This document shows, piece by piece, positions 1 to 10,839 of a DNA stretch of 64,000 nt. Each line of letters begins with the position of its first letter. Within the stretch, counting starts at the first letter, position 1. Both the position numbers and the translations under genes were made by a program. The notes below the pieces were generated by a model that was not told the origin of the DNA, did not search any database, and saw only the letters and a program-made list of their open reading frames with translations. The DNA lies in NCBI GenBank assembly GCA_025331565.1, contig JAFREQ010000024.1, forward strand, positions 3,313,501 to 3,377,500, given 5' to 3'. This DNA comes from Holacanthus passer. Lineage: Eukaryota; Chordata; Actinopteri; Pomacanthidae.

Positions 1-3000
1 CCACACAGAATCCCATTTCCATCCCATATGTGGAGCTGATTGGACTGACTTTGATTTGACATTCTGGTTCAAACTGGATATTATAAAGAGTGAAGGACAG
101 ATGAGGGACAGCAGATCACTCAGAACGTGACTGGAAAAGTATTTGCTGTTTGTGACACTTGTGAGAGAGTAAACTGTTGGTCCAACAAACTTTCCCAGCC
201 TCTGAGCCTACTTTGCGTCCTCCAAGAGATCCCCAGTGATCAATATTAAAGAGGGGAAGGACAGAGTTCCACCAAGGGCTCCGTAGATGTAGCTGCACCC
301 TCCTCCCCGCCGGAGCCACTCGCCGAAAGCCTTGAGTTATATTCCTGTAATTAGCTAAGTATCCACGCCGGCTCTCTCGCACACAGAGCCTCCTGCATGG
401 GCCCCTGTCAGCGGCGTGCGCTCATCCCTGTAGATGCAATCAGAAAAACAGCAACAAGGGAGGCGAGAGGGGGGGGAAAAAAATCAACGCACGGAAAACA
501 AACTTTAAACAATGACCCCGCTTCTCGTGTGCAACTTTTTCCCCTTACACCGAGCATTTTTTCTTCTGTCACGAGCATAAGGGGCCAGAGAAATGCATCC
601 CTTTTTTCCTCTTCCAAGGATAATGATTTACAAAATGCCTCTCATCAAAGAATTCATTAACAACGAACATTAATTAAAAAATAAATGAGTAAACATCAAT
701 ATCAAATCTCAGCACTGTGGAAGGGAATACATTATGCAGAGTAATGATGTTTGAAAGGGGCTTTAGCACCTCTGTGGGACTCTTTTAAACCCCTTACCTC
801 TTAGGCAGTTGCTTATTTTGCAACCCTTTGTTGTTTAACAACAAAGAGAATGGGCTCTCATAATGTTATATTAATCAGCGGATTAATATTTCAATTTGAT
901 TTGCTTTATAGTTGAGGTGCTGTTGGCATTTCCATTTTCCCTCCATATGTGCAGCGATGTTAAGTGGTATCATTACCATTTTCTACCTGGGGGTTCGGGG
1001 AGATAACAGGCACCAGTGATAGCTCTATTCTGTGGAGGGAGAGGGAGGTTTTTGGGGGGCGCTCATGCATTTTTTAAAGGCCGTGTTTGGTGTGCCTTCA
1101 CATCCATTATTCTCCAATGTTGCACGCAAACAGCTGAGTCACAGCCTTTCTGCCCGCCACAGGACAGCGCGAAGCACTAACGCCCTCCGATTCAAACTTA
1201 GAGTGCCCACGAAGCTAAAGGTGTCCGCTGATATACAGCCGGAGAGGATTTATTTATTCTGAATCCTGTTTGACAACCGTTGTTCCTGTTTGCAGATGAA
1301 GCCAAATGATGTGTTGTAATTGAACAGGAGACAGAAAGGGGACGAGAAAGAGTCCTAACCTGGCTCAGATTTCTAAAGTGTGCATCTTTTCTGAACTCTG
1401 AAGTGATTGACTGAAGCGTCCAGGGGAGAATAAATCTACTCACACTCACACTAATAAATAACCACAACGTGATTCCCAAAAATCTGTGTTTTAGACTTTA
1501 TGAAGTGACAGTTTGTCAGGAGCAATAATGTAATCAGATTACAACAGGAAATAGCAAACAAAGTTGTGGGTATGAGACGACTGATGTTGATCTGACAGCT
1601 GCCCGTCTGTTCTACTAGAAAAACATAAAAAATGAATTCATGGCAAAGTGTTGCTTGGACTGATTCTCACTCACATGCATTTATGACGCGTGCCGACTGA
1701 TATGAAGAGGAAAAGTAAACTAGAGGAACGATTGCACACATCAAACCTACAACAGTTAGTGATGTTTCCTCCAAAAAGGTGGTTGTTGACTTTGATTTTG
1801 CACATTTCTCTCATTGTCTACACAGTTCATTCACCTTACGTCCATTAAAGAAGGTCTTTCTATTTCATTTAGTATTAAGGTTTAGGCAAATAAATCAAGG
1901 TCCATCACCATGAAAGCAATAAGGCTGGATGGCACCAAGAGGCCACAGCATTTAACAACAGTCCAAAAAGTGGCAGATCGTCAATTCACTGTACGTTTGG
2001 AACAAATGGGAAGTGAACATTGTTGATCGCAATCATTTTTCTTTTGTTGCTTTTATCTGGACATAAGAAGCTCATCATCTCAAACTGGCAAAACCTTTTC
2101 TGTGATTTCTGAATCAATATTTTCTCTTTTCTATAACTCAATAAGGTCAGAAAGATTTATTTATTCATTCATTCATTTATTCATAAGTCTCAACCACCTT
2201 TTGTTTATGAAGTCAGGTGAAGTTGATAGACAACAAAATGGCTATAAATCACATGTGTCTCCACCTGATGGCTCCTCTGTCCTGCAAAAATCTTCACAAG
2301 AGCAGAAACACAAATGTGATCACATGATCTGTTTTGGACTTTTTAAAGAAAGATGTGCAGCAACACAAAAACAGCTCCCAGTATTGTAGACAATCCTGAA
2401 AGGCCGCCCTCTGCTGCTAAACATAACCTGTATGATCAGTGTCAACTTTGCTTTCAGCCTCCAGTTAATCACATCCTATCAGCCGTGCACGTCTTAAGGA
2501 AAACAGACAAGCAATTAGGACATGGGTTATTTGTCATAAACACCATTCACTGCCATGCAAATGCAACATAATTGCCCAGCAGACCTTGAGTGACAAGTCA
2601 TTAGATGATTGTTCACAAGGGTTGATTACGATATGACAGGCGTGTCTCGCTGGATACATAACTGAAGTAAAGTGTTGACATCGTTTTAAGAGGCCTCTGC
2701 TCATCACACCCTCAACAAACAGCAGCGTCGCTACAGCACAAATATTTCCTTTTCTTGGTTTTATTATTTTTATAACTTTTCCTTATAGCAGTCGGGTTCA
2801 CAGTTTGTCAGGATGTGGACAGTGTGCATTGGATCTGAAATGAAACTATGACGATGAGGTTAAACTTCTGATTCTCAGGTGTGATGGTGTTTGGTCACAT
2901 CCAGACTGGAGGCTAAATTATACATAGTTAACAGAAATGAACCAAAGTTCTCACCCAAACCCAAACATTCATGCATGTGCACATGTACGCGTTCATGTAC

Positions 3001-3437
3001 GCATCACAAGCGTTTTCATCAGGACGGGATGTGACATAACGCAATATTAAAACAATGCTTCTTTCAGTAGAAATCAATCCAGTGAAAATGAACAAAATAT
3101 AAATGTAATGAAAAAGTAAAGCAACAACAACATGTGCAGAAAATTAACAGTTTGATTTGACCTCATTATTTTGTCAATTAATTTGAAGTTTCTTGATTCA
3201 CTTTACATTTTGTGCATGTGACCAATTCTTGTTTTTGAAATTGATTCAAGAAGCAGAGGTTTGCGTTGACTGACAGTGAATATCTGTCATATGTGATTTG
3301 TTGCTTTGATGAATGATCAGTTCTTTGAAGGAATCCTCAGGGTCATCTTACATATCATAATAAATTAATGTCGCAGTGACTCCTGTGTCTTCACATGTGA
3401 ATAGGTGCACATGTGTGTGTTTGTGTGTGCAGTTACA

Positions 3438-3440
<3 letters not shown>
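1..3440. other. Intergenic desert, segment 1
   Basis: No open frame here has splice sites, codon bias or protein similarity that I can support; the short ORFs are chance. Most of the segment is unremarkable AT-rich teleost intergenic DNA. One patch, about 690-930, looks less random: it has 'ttgttgtttaacaacaaag' (a short palindrome with SOX-like AACAAAG) followed by paired TTAAT/ATTAAT words. That texture is typical of conserved non-coding elements, but only alignment to other fish would show it. Confidence 0.5.

Positions 3441-3470
<30 letters not shown>
3441..3470. repeat. (GT)n microsatellite
   Basis: About 15 uninterrupted GT units, preceded by shorter imperfect TG runs from about 3413. 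Confidence 0.95.
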
Positions 3471-3473
<3 letters not shown>

Positions 3474-3659
3474 AGCACGTGCTCTGCTGCCCTTCATAAT
3501 CAGGGGGTCTGAAAGAGCCTCCACTCTGCCAGTGAATTGCTCACAGCTGTGGGCCCCTTGTTGCGCTGGCAGCCTCGGCCCTGTCATCGTGCGTCCGCCT
3601 ATCTGACCTGCTAATTTGGAGCATATGTAAGTGCTCTTAAAGTGGCGGGCCTTTTGACA

Positions 3660-4400
3660 TGCCACAAACAGCAGCTGTGGCAGCTGCCCCGAAGGAAAGC
3701 TTTATTTAATTCAATTACATCTTTTGGAGATATGTAAACGAGGAGCTGAGGGGCTGGAGGAGAGGAGGAGGAGGAGGAGGAGGAGGAGGAGGGAAAGGTG
3801 GGTGACGGGGAGGAGAGAAGAGGACAGGGGGCCGGTCTGTCCTCCCCTCACCACCCTACCTATCCTCATCACATCCCTTCTCCTTCTCTTACCCCCAAAA
3901 GACCCTCCGCCCTGCCTCCACACCGTCGCCTCCTTTCCAACTTGAAACCCCAAAGTGTCGAGGCCAGGTGGCTTGATAGGCAAATGATTGGGTGAGTAAC
4001 TGTTGCAAAACCCCTCGCCTCCCCTCCTCTCCCTTCTCAGACCCCCTTCACCCCCCCACTGCTCCCTGTCTCTCCAGCGGGGGGAGTCTGAGGGGATAAT
4101 CAGGGTCAGGATCCTCTGCCACACTGATCAGTACGTCTCAACCCCCGGGCAGCCCTGCAATTAATGCGCCGTTGAAAGGGAGCGAAAATATTCACCATCT
4201 GGCAATTAGGGCTCATAGGCTCCCTCTTTCTGTCTCTCCTCCTCTTCTCTCCCTCTCTGGGCTTTAAATGCAATTGTGATCTTATTCTTGTTCCAGCTCC
4301 AGCGCCTCGCACTGGCCCAAGGCCCATTTGCCGCTCCGAGAGCCTATATAGGAATGAACGAGCGCAGGATCGCAATCCAGGGCAATTCAGAAACCCCTCT
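3660..4400. promoter_or_regulatory. Candidate conserved non-coding block
   Basis: Non-coding sequence with unusually dense regulatory-like words: an E-box-rich start (cagcagctgtggcagctg), 'tttatttaattcaattaca', and near 4150-4290 'gcaattaatgcgccgttg', 'gcaattaggg' and 'gctttaaatgcaattgtg'. A pure (GGA)n run sits at 3763-3792. The call rests on texture alone; no alignment was possible. Ordinary unique sequence is the alternative. Confidence 0.3.
3763..3792. repeat. (GGA)n microsatellite
   Basis: About ten GGA units. They create an artificial arginine-rich open frame on one strand and a leucine/serine-rich frame on the other. Confidence 0.9.
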
Positions 4401-5159
4401 CAGTCCCAAAATGGAGACATAATAACGAGTCTTCTTGTCATTTTTCTCCCCCCTCACTCTGCCGAGGATTCATCCCAGCTCTTGCTCTTCCAGCCCCAGC
4501 TGCTTCTGGCCTGAAAAGGGGCTTGAAAAGAGACTGGTGTCATCATGATCAAATTAACTCTTTCTCTCTGGATGGGAGCAAAGGTTGTCAATGGTACTGT
4601 CGTTTGTAGTCGTTTTTTTAACACATCAATGATGTTATGATTAGTCATTTTGCTGCCGACAATGGCCGCCAAATGCGCGTGAATGCCCTTTCCCGTCAAA
4701 GAGGAGCGGAGAGCTGTTGAAAGACATTGATTTTCAGAGAAGTCAGACATGTTTCCTTTTTTTTTCCTCCCTCCTCTCCTCCACACACTCATTGTGAAAT
4801 TCAAATCTGGGGATGACAAACAGAGTGATTACATTTGATCTGGCTAGTTTTGAGTTGCAAATGCGCAACCTCGACATTTGGCTAGTGCGAATCAAGGTCT
4901 CGGGGACAATGGAGAAGCAAATTTGAGGAAGTAGCAGGTCGGAGCTTCTGCACACAGACAGCGAGAGACGAGCTCAGAAAGCTGCACGGCACAGGCCGAG
5001 AGGGTTTCCCATTAATCGAGACATGTACGTCTTGTAACATCAAGACGTGAGGATGCTCCAAATAAAAAAATAAACCCTTTGCTGCCGCCATTGCTTTTCT
5101 CCTTCATGTTTCTCGGCACCTGTAAGGTCAGCGTTTGTCGACTCCTCTCGATCCGCTGA

Positions 5160-5545
5160 CCTCAATCTCTCTCCTCTTTAATTGCCATCCCACCGTCCCT
5201 ACAGCGAGCCGCCGCCATCGCGCTTTCCTGTAAAGCGATAATTACTCATATTGAATTATTAACAGTCATTATCAAAGCCTGTGCTTAACTTGTTTTGTTG
5301 TAGCGTAAGGTTCCTGTGATCTCGGGCAGTCATTACTTATTAACAGACTGGATACTTTCCCCCAGTTGCCGCATGTCGACGCACGACGTTAACGACGCGC
5401 TCATCCTGTTTGCCCCCGATTTAGCTCTGACTAAACGGCAGAAATAATATTGGAGGGAAAAAAAGCATAGCAAAAATGACTATTTATTGGCCCATGAAAT
5501 CATTATCATAAAGGCAGATTAATTAAACCAGTATTTTGAATCAAC
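5160..5545. promoter_or_regulatory. Candidate conserved non-coding block with homeodomain-like sites
   Basis: Unique, non-repetitive sequence containing 'gcgataattactcatattg', 'gaattattaacagtcatt', 'cattacttattaacag' and, at about 5479-5530, 'ctatttattggcccatgaa' followed by 'cattatcataaagg' and 'agattaattaaac'. The density of TAAT cores plus a TTTATTGG-type HOX/CDX word is what developmental enhancers commonly show. Its place in the arl4a-etv1 desert fits a long-range enhancer. No conservation data were available. Confidence 0.35.
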
Positions 5546-6119
5546 TGTTTACACAGCAGAGGAGTGCTTTTTGTCTTGAGATTAAATGGCACCATTTCTT
5601 CACGGAGACGACCGACCAGCGCACTGACCCACATTATACCAACCTTCTCCACAAAGTGATCTTTGAGTCAGATTGAGTCCAGAAAGTGTTTCTGAGTTTA
5701 TCTGGTTAATTTTGAAAGAGTTTTATTTATCGCAGTAACTCCCAGACAGAGAAACTTGTACCCCACAGGGCACGTCTGCAGCTGCCCGAGGGTGTGTGGA
5801 AAGATTCGAAACAGAAATTACCCACCTACTGAGTCAACTCAACCTGAACACCACAGGTTGTACCCAAGTCCATGAAACATAGTTAGCAAGTGAACGGACA
5901 AGTTGGATAAATAATGGAGAGATAGTTGAAATAAAAGTGTGGATAAAGGGGCTGAAATAGGTCAATGTGTGGATGAACAACTGAAAATGCTTAAAAGATG
6001 TGTAGATGGTTAACACACACCGTCGTCTGTCGTAACACAAACGCAAACTGAACCACACAGACTTCGACATTGAACTCAGAATCATTCCTATTTAGTTCAT
6101 AATGTCATTTTTAACACAA

Positions 6120-6180
6120 CATATTTGGAGCATGACGAGCAGCAGCCAATGAAAAGGTTGGGAACCACTGGTCTAAAGGA
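6120..6180. repeat. Dispersed-repeat fragment
   Basis: 'aaaaggttgggaaccactgg' is a phrase found in many fish interspersed repeats. A relative, 'gattggaaaccact', occurs at about 42706. Only a short relic remains, so the family cannot be named. Confidence 0.5.
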
Positions 6181-7059
6181 CAAAGTGAAAATATTGGAAC
6201 TGAATCGTCTTATTGAATTTTCAAATCACAAAGTGTCAAGGTTTTGTGTTGTGTCTAATTTCAGGGAAGAGACTCTACATTCTGACAAACAGCAAAGCAA
6301 GTCAAAAACTCAAGGATCACATTGCACTTTAACTGGACACGTGTATAAGTCGCACTGACCTGCGGTGTAGTCGGACTGATGATCATTTTAAAGAAAGCCG
6401 TGTCAGTGTAGAAAAATATTGCAACACACCTTCTCTCTGTTCTTATTTCATCCACATTTAACCATCCCAAGGTTGAAAACAGACTTATAAAAGTAAGTGA
6501 AAGTAAAAATACATCTTCATAAACAGCTATTTTAATTTGATTGCACATAAACTCTCCTCTCACAACCCTCTAATTAAATGATTCATGTCAAATTTACAAC
6601 ATGCAAAATGGACCAAAACAGATGGCCACAAAACAGGTCTCAAAGATTTGCCTAAATTTAGTCCCTCAGGCGAATATTTGCGGACAGGTAGTCCCGAAAT
6701 ACCCCGAATGACCTTCACAACCAACCACCTGCGTCTAAATTCAGAGTATGGAAATAGAGAGACAAACATTGAGGGCAGAAACTGTGACCCGTGCTCCCTT
6801 CTGACCCCTCCCTGCACAGAGATATCCACTGGAAATAACCCAGGAGCCTGGAAAAAGCAGGTATTACATGTCACAACAACATCTGAGAGACAGACTGCAG
6901 ATGAGGAGCTTTCATAAGCACTTAAACAAATCGCAGACCGGGCGACCACACACGCTGAAGGTGGGGGGAGAAAAGCGCTGCTGCTCTACAACACAGGGCT
7001 TTTTTGCACATGCAAATGCGGCGCTGGTGTGAGAGGCACGCCAAACTGCAGCCGGGCCG

Positions 7060-7062
<3 letters not shown>

Positions 7063-7093
<31 letters not shown>
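7063..7093. repeat. (GA)n microsatellite
   Basis: About 15 GA units. They generate the spurious Arg/Glu and Ser/Leu repeat frames around 6.9-7.3 kb, which are not genes. Confidence 0.95.
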
Positions 7094-7094
<1 letters not shown>

Positions 7095-7299
7095 CTGAAC
7101 CCTCACCTGCACGACCTCCACCCAACCAAACCTCAACACATCCACTTTGTTCCTCTGTCATTCTCCTTTCCGCTCTTTTGTTGCTCTATATTTGCTTTGA
7201 GGGGGTTGATGTCACCAACCATCAGCGGTGGAAGAGCTTCAGATTCTTTATGCTACAAAAATGAAGTCAAAATCCTGGATTCAAAAATTTAACTTGTGT

Positions 7300-7600
7300 A
7301 AAAGTCAGAAAAATGAGTCCAAAGTAAATGTATTCATCATGCAGAGCTTTCACAGTGATTATACATTACATTACTGTTACTATTACTGATGTATGTAAAC
7401 TATTATTTATAACTTTCAAATAAGATAAGATGACATATTCCTTTATTAGTGCCACAACAGGAATAAATGCAGTGGAATTAAAAGTGCATAGTTTCCTTCT
7501 GAACTGTAGAGAAGTAGAAGTATAAAGTGGCATAAAATGGAAATACTCAAACTTATACTTAAGTACTCAAGTAAATGTCGGCCGACTTTCCACCACTGCA
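7300..7600. repeat. Dispersed 'acttaagtactcaagta' repeat with LINE-tail-like insert
   Basis: The right end reads 'aaatggaaatactcaaac' ... 'acttaagtactcaagtaaat' ... 'tttccaccactg', the signature of a very common teleost interspersed repeat. Within it, about 7426-7460, 'aagataagatgacatattcc' and 'tttattagtgccacaac' resemble the 3' end of Rex1-type LINEs in reverse orientation. Other copies in this window lie near 16.8, 20.4, 26.9, 42.9 and 48.5 kb. Confidence 0.7.
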
Positions 7601-7824
7601 CTTCCAGTGATTAATATCTGGGATGTTTATCGCGCTAAATGATTTCTTAACACGAGGAGCTACACATTTTTAATCCGGTTTCCTCTCTGTCTTTGATCAC
7701 GTCCCCTCTTTTCATTCATTTGTTCAATCACTGGCCCTTTTCATTGTTGGCCCTCAGATCTCTGCTCCTCTTTCTCTTTTTCTCTTTCTCTGCCCTTTTG
7801 TGTCCGATCGTTTTCTCCCCACCT

Positions 7825-7875
7825 CCTCCCTTCATCTCTCTTCCTCCTCCCTTCATCTCTCTTCCTCTCCTCTGG
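7825..7875. repeat. Short tandem duplication (about 21 bp unit)
   Basis: 'ttcatctctcttcctcctcc' appears twice in tandem, with a third partial copy, in a pyrimidine-rich tract just left of the (CT)n run. Confidence 0.7.
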
Positions 7876-7917
7876 ATCTTCCCACTCGTCAGCTGTGTTA
7901 ACTGATCTGCCATTTCG

Positions 7918-7919
<2 letters not shown>

Positions 7920-7957
<38 letters not shown>
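7920..7957. repeat. (CT)n microsatellite
   Basis: About 19 CT units without interruption. Confidence 0.95.
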
Positions 7958-7959
<2 letters not shown>

Positions 7960-8204
7960 TCTCCTTTCCCTGCGTTGAACAAATGGGTAATAAGCGCCAC
8001 TTTGTACCTCTCTCCTTTTTCAGATCCAGAGTGAAGAGTCTGATTAAATAATCATTGGAGGAGCGGTGTGCGTGCGGCTTTCCCCCTGCTCCTCACCTTG
8101 GGGACATATTGTCCCCTGTCACTGAAACCTCGGGGACAGAAGGCTCCGCCGTGGGGAGGCTCAGCAGGGGAGCGAGGGGCTGATGAAACGAAGATCGGGT
8201 AATG

Positions 8205-8350
8205 AAGGCATGGCCCATGGCTTCCGCGGCTCTGCCATATGTTTCACCAAATGCAAATTGCTCCCAATTCAAACAACTTTTTCATCTTGATATATGCAAA
8301 TGTGTTTATAAATACTGGCTTATAAATATAGCATTACAGTTTTTAAGGAG
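8205..8350. promoter_or_regulatory. Candidate enhancer with two octamer-like sites
   Basis: Two POU-octamer words, 'caaatgcaaattg' and 'atatgcaaatgtg', lie about 45 bp apart in unique sequence, followed by 'tttataaatactggcttata'. Paired ATGCAAAT sites in a desert are suggestive of a developmental enhancer. The call is by pattern only. Confidence 0.35.
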
Positions 8351-8820
8351 GGAGCTTTGAGTCATTTTCTCCCTCGCTCTGCGGTTATGTGTGGCAGCGG
8401 CGCAGCGTGACAAGCTTTAACGAACAGGCTCAAACCTGGCAGCACCTAATGGCGTCCTGGGGGACAGGAAGTAAGGGGGTCAAAGGGAGGGGAGCGCCGA
8501 CTGGCCGGCAAACCAATGAGAGCGGCCCCGGCGAACGCCTCAGCCAATTGAAATTAGCCCAGTTATCGCACGAGCCAATGACAAATCAAAGTGGGCACGA
8601 TTACAAACCAGGGCAGGAGGTGAGGCGGCCGCACGTTTGAACTTTTGACATTTTCACATTTGGACTCGTTTAACTTCAAACAACATTAAAACAGCATTTT
8701 AAATCTCCACTCACAATACAAAATTAATTATCTATAAAAAACAACTGGATTAACAAATAAAAAGTTTATTGTGTTTACATGAGTTGAGATCCTGTGGGGC
8801 GACATCACCTCAACACTGTG

Positions 8821-8867
8821 CATGTGTGCGTGTGTGTGCGCATGTGTGTGTGCGCGTGTGTGTGCGC

Positions 8868-8899
<32 letters not shown>
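8821..8899. repeat. Compound (GT)n/(GC) microsatellite
   Basis: Imperfect GT repeat interrupted by GC units, ending in a pure (GT) run of about 15 units. Confidence 0.9.
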
Positions 8900-8900
<1 letters not shown>

Positions 8901-9039
8901 ATGTCACGCTCAGAGCAATGAACCCAAAACATCAACATCAAAGAGGCAAAATGTTAAATAATGATAAAGCCTTGATTACAGTCTAATTAACTTGATTGAG
9001 TTACCCGAGAGCTAAACTGCTTCTAGATTTCTATCCTGA

Positions 9040-9780
9040 CCTGGAAAAAACTTTGTGACACATCTTCGTCCTACAGTGGAGAAAAATATATATCAGATAC
9101 GACGAGATGAGATTCCAAGTATTAGAATCCAAGTACTGAGACATCGAAGTGCAGTTCAGCATCAGCAGTTTGCAGAGTAACGTACGTGAACAGAGATGTA
9201 TAAATAATTGTGATTCATATCTGTGACTCACAAAGATAAATTCAATATAAATCATATTAAAAGTGTGGACAGAGTGCAGAACTTTCAGAGTGACATCTGT
9301 TATTATTACTGGTGTGTTAATGTGAATACAGCATTTTAATGTCATAGTGAGTCCAAATGGAAATAATTCTGACTACTCATTATACTGTATTGTTGAAACT
9401 GATTATGTTCTGCATGTAAAATATTGCAAAGTAACCAGTGGAGTAGAAAGTACACTAAGAGTACACTGAATACACAAAGATGTATATAGTGAGGGGTATA
9501 TAGAAATACACAAAGCAGTTACAGAATGCAGTTGTAGATATAAGTGTAAATATACAGAGCAAGTAATTCAAGTAGATTATTATATACAGAATAAACGATA
9601 ATAGTAGTAGTAGTAGTAGTAGTAACAGTTGAATATAGTATATACACTGTAGGGCAATACATGCAGTCTGGACAGCAGTATAATATGTATTGGTCTGAAA
9701 GAACAGGTGAGTGTTTGAACAGTATTGTGTCAGTGGTGAGTTGGAGCCAGAAGTTTCCACATTTAAAATCAGATGAGACG
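9040..9780. repeat. Decayed interspersed repeats with (TAG)n
   Basis: 'attattactggtgtgttaatg' and 'gtaaccagtggagtagaaagtacac' fit the middle of the 'acttaagta' family. From about 9470 the sequence is AT-rich 'tatacagagcaagtaattc' type DNA with a (TAG)n run at 9602-9623, resembling the 3' region of Rex1-like LINEs in reverse orientation. No reverse transcriptase frame survives. Confidence 0.5.
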
Positions 9781-9789
9781 TGTTTTGTT

Positions 9790-10200
9790 CTCCGTCACTT
9801 CTTCAGTATTGTGTCTGGTTCCCGTCCGTCCTCCTGTCGTGTCCTGTGTCGTCCATAAGCCGCCTGTATCTGTGTCGCTCGGGCCTGTTGGGGCCAGCTG
9901 ACGGTGTGAGCCGCTCCAGGTCGGGGGTGCAGTCAGGTGTCAGTCGCCGCAGTGATGATCAGATTGTCACAGTCCCGCTGGTTCCCTCGGAGACGACACC
10001 TGAGTCGACGCCCGTGCCAACATCTTCATCATCACCCGCGGCAACAGCATCTGGCGGCTCTGGACCGGACCGCGCGGCCGCCACGGGCCAAGTGGGTCAG
10101 ACCTCACCGAGAGCGTGGAGGCGGTCGACCGTGAGGCCCGTCGTTGTTGTGGTGGGGCGTGGTGCATTATGGGAGGACTGTGCTCTTCACACTCTGGCCT
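9790..10200. other. Isolated GC/CpG-rich segment in the desert
   Basis: This 400-bp stretch is far richer in G+C and CpG than its surroundings and has open frames of about 115-140 codons on both strands (plus 9780-10202, minus 9967-10314). Neither frame shows recognisable domains, splice sites or a polyadenylation context. It may be an orphan CpG island, an exon of a non-coding RNA, or the GC-rich body of the adjacent transposon relic. I do not call a gene. Confidence 0.4.
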
Positions 10201-10785
10201 GAGGGTGGAGAAAAGGTTTGTGAATCTGTTCATGAACCAAACAGTGACGTTGGTGCCCAATTCATGTTTTTCCCTGGAATCCTTCGCACCTGCATCCAAC
10301 ACAATGACTGACATTTAATATCAACTCACAGAAATGATCATCGTTTTCAAATCATTTCAGCGTCTTAATAATCATTCCCACATTTGTAATTTGTAATTTT
10401 ACTAACAGACAGCTCAGATGAACTGTTCTGTCTAACTGGCAGGTTGTATTTGACACATTATAACAGTGGTTTGTGTGGCAGAGACTTTTGACCACAGACA
10501 AACATTGGAAATGAAACAGGTTAAAAACTTTCCTGAACATCAAATACTCTTTCGATGCCATCAAGAGTCATTTCTAGATTCAAGATTCGAGATGGAGCTT
10601 TTGATCAGATCACAAAATCTTCATCAGCAGTAGGAATTTTTTCCACTTCTCATCAAAATTGTAGATGATTCTGAAACTTCCTGTCCTTGTTGGTTCAAAA
10701 GCTGAAGCTCAAAGTTCATTATTGACCTTAAAAACAACAGGTTCAAAAAAAATGTCACCACAAAGTCCAGAACAAGAATGATCAA

Positions 10786-10793
10786 GATTATTA

Positions 10794-10834
<41 letters not shown>
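10786..10834. repeat. (TTA)n microsatellite
   Basis: About 15 ATT/TTA units. They create an isoleucine-rich frame on the minus strand that is not a gene. Confidence 0.95.
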
Positions 10835-10839
10835 TGTAG

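Noticed and set aside
3711..4124. 137-codon minus ORF with Leu/Ser runs
   Set aside because: Created largely by the (GGA)n microsatellite and surrounding purine-rich DNA.
9780..10202. 140-codon ORF in the GC-rich segment
   Set aside because: Composition-driven; the opposite strand is equally open, with no recognisable domain.
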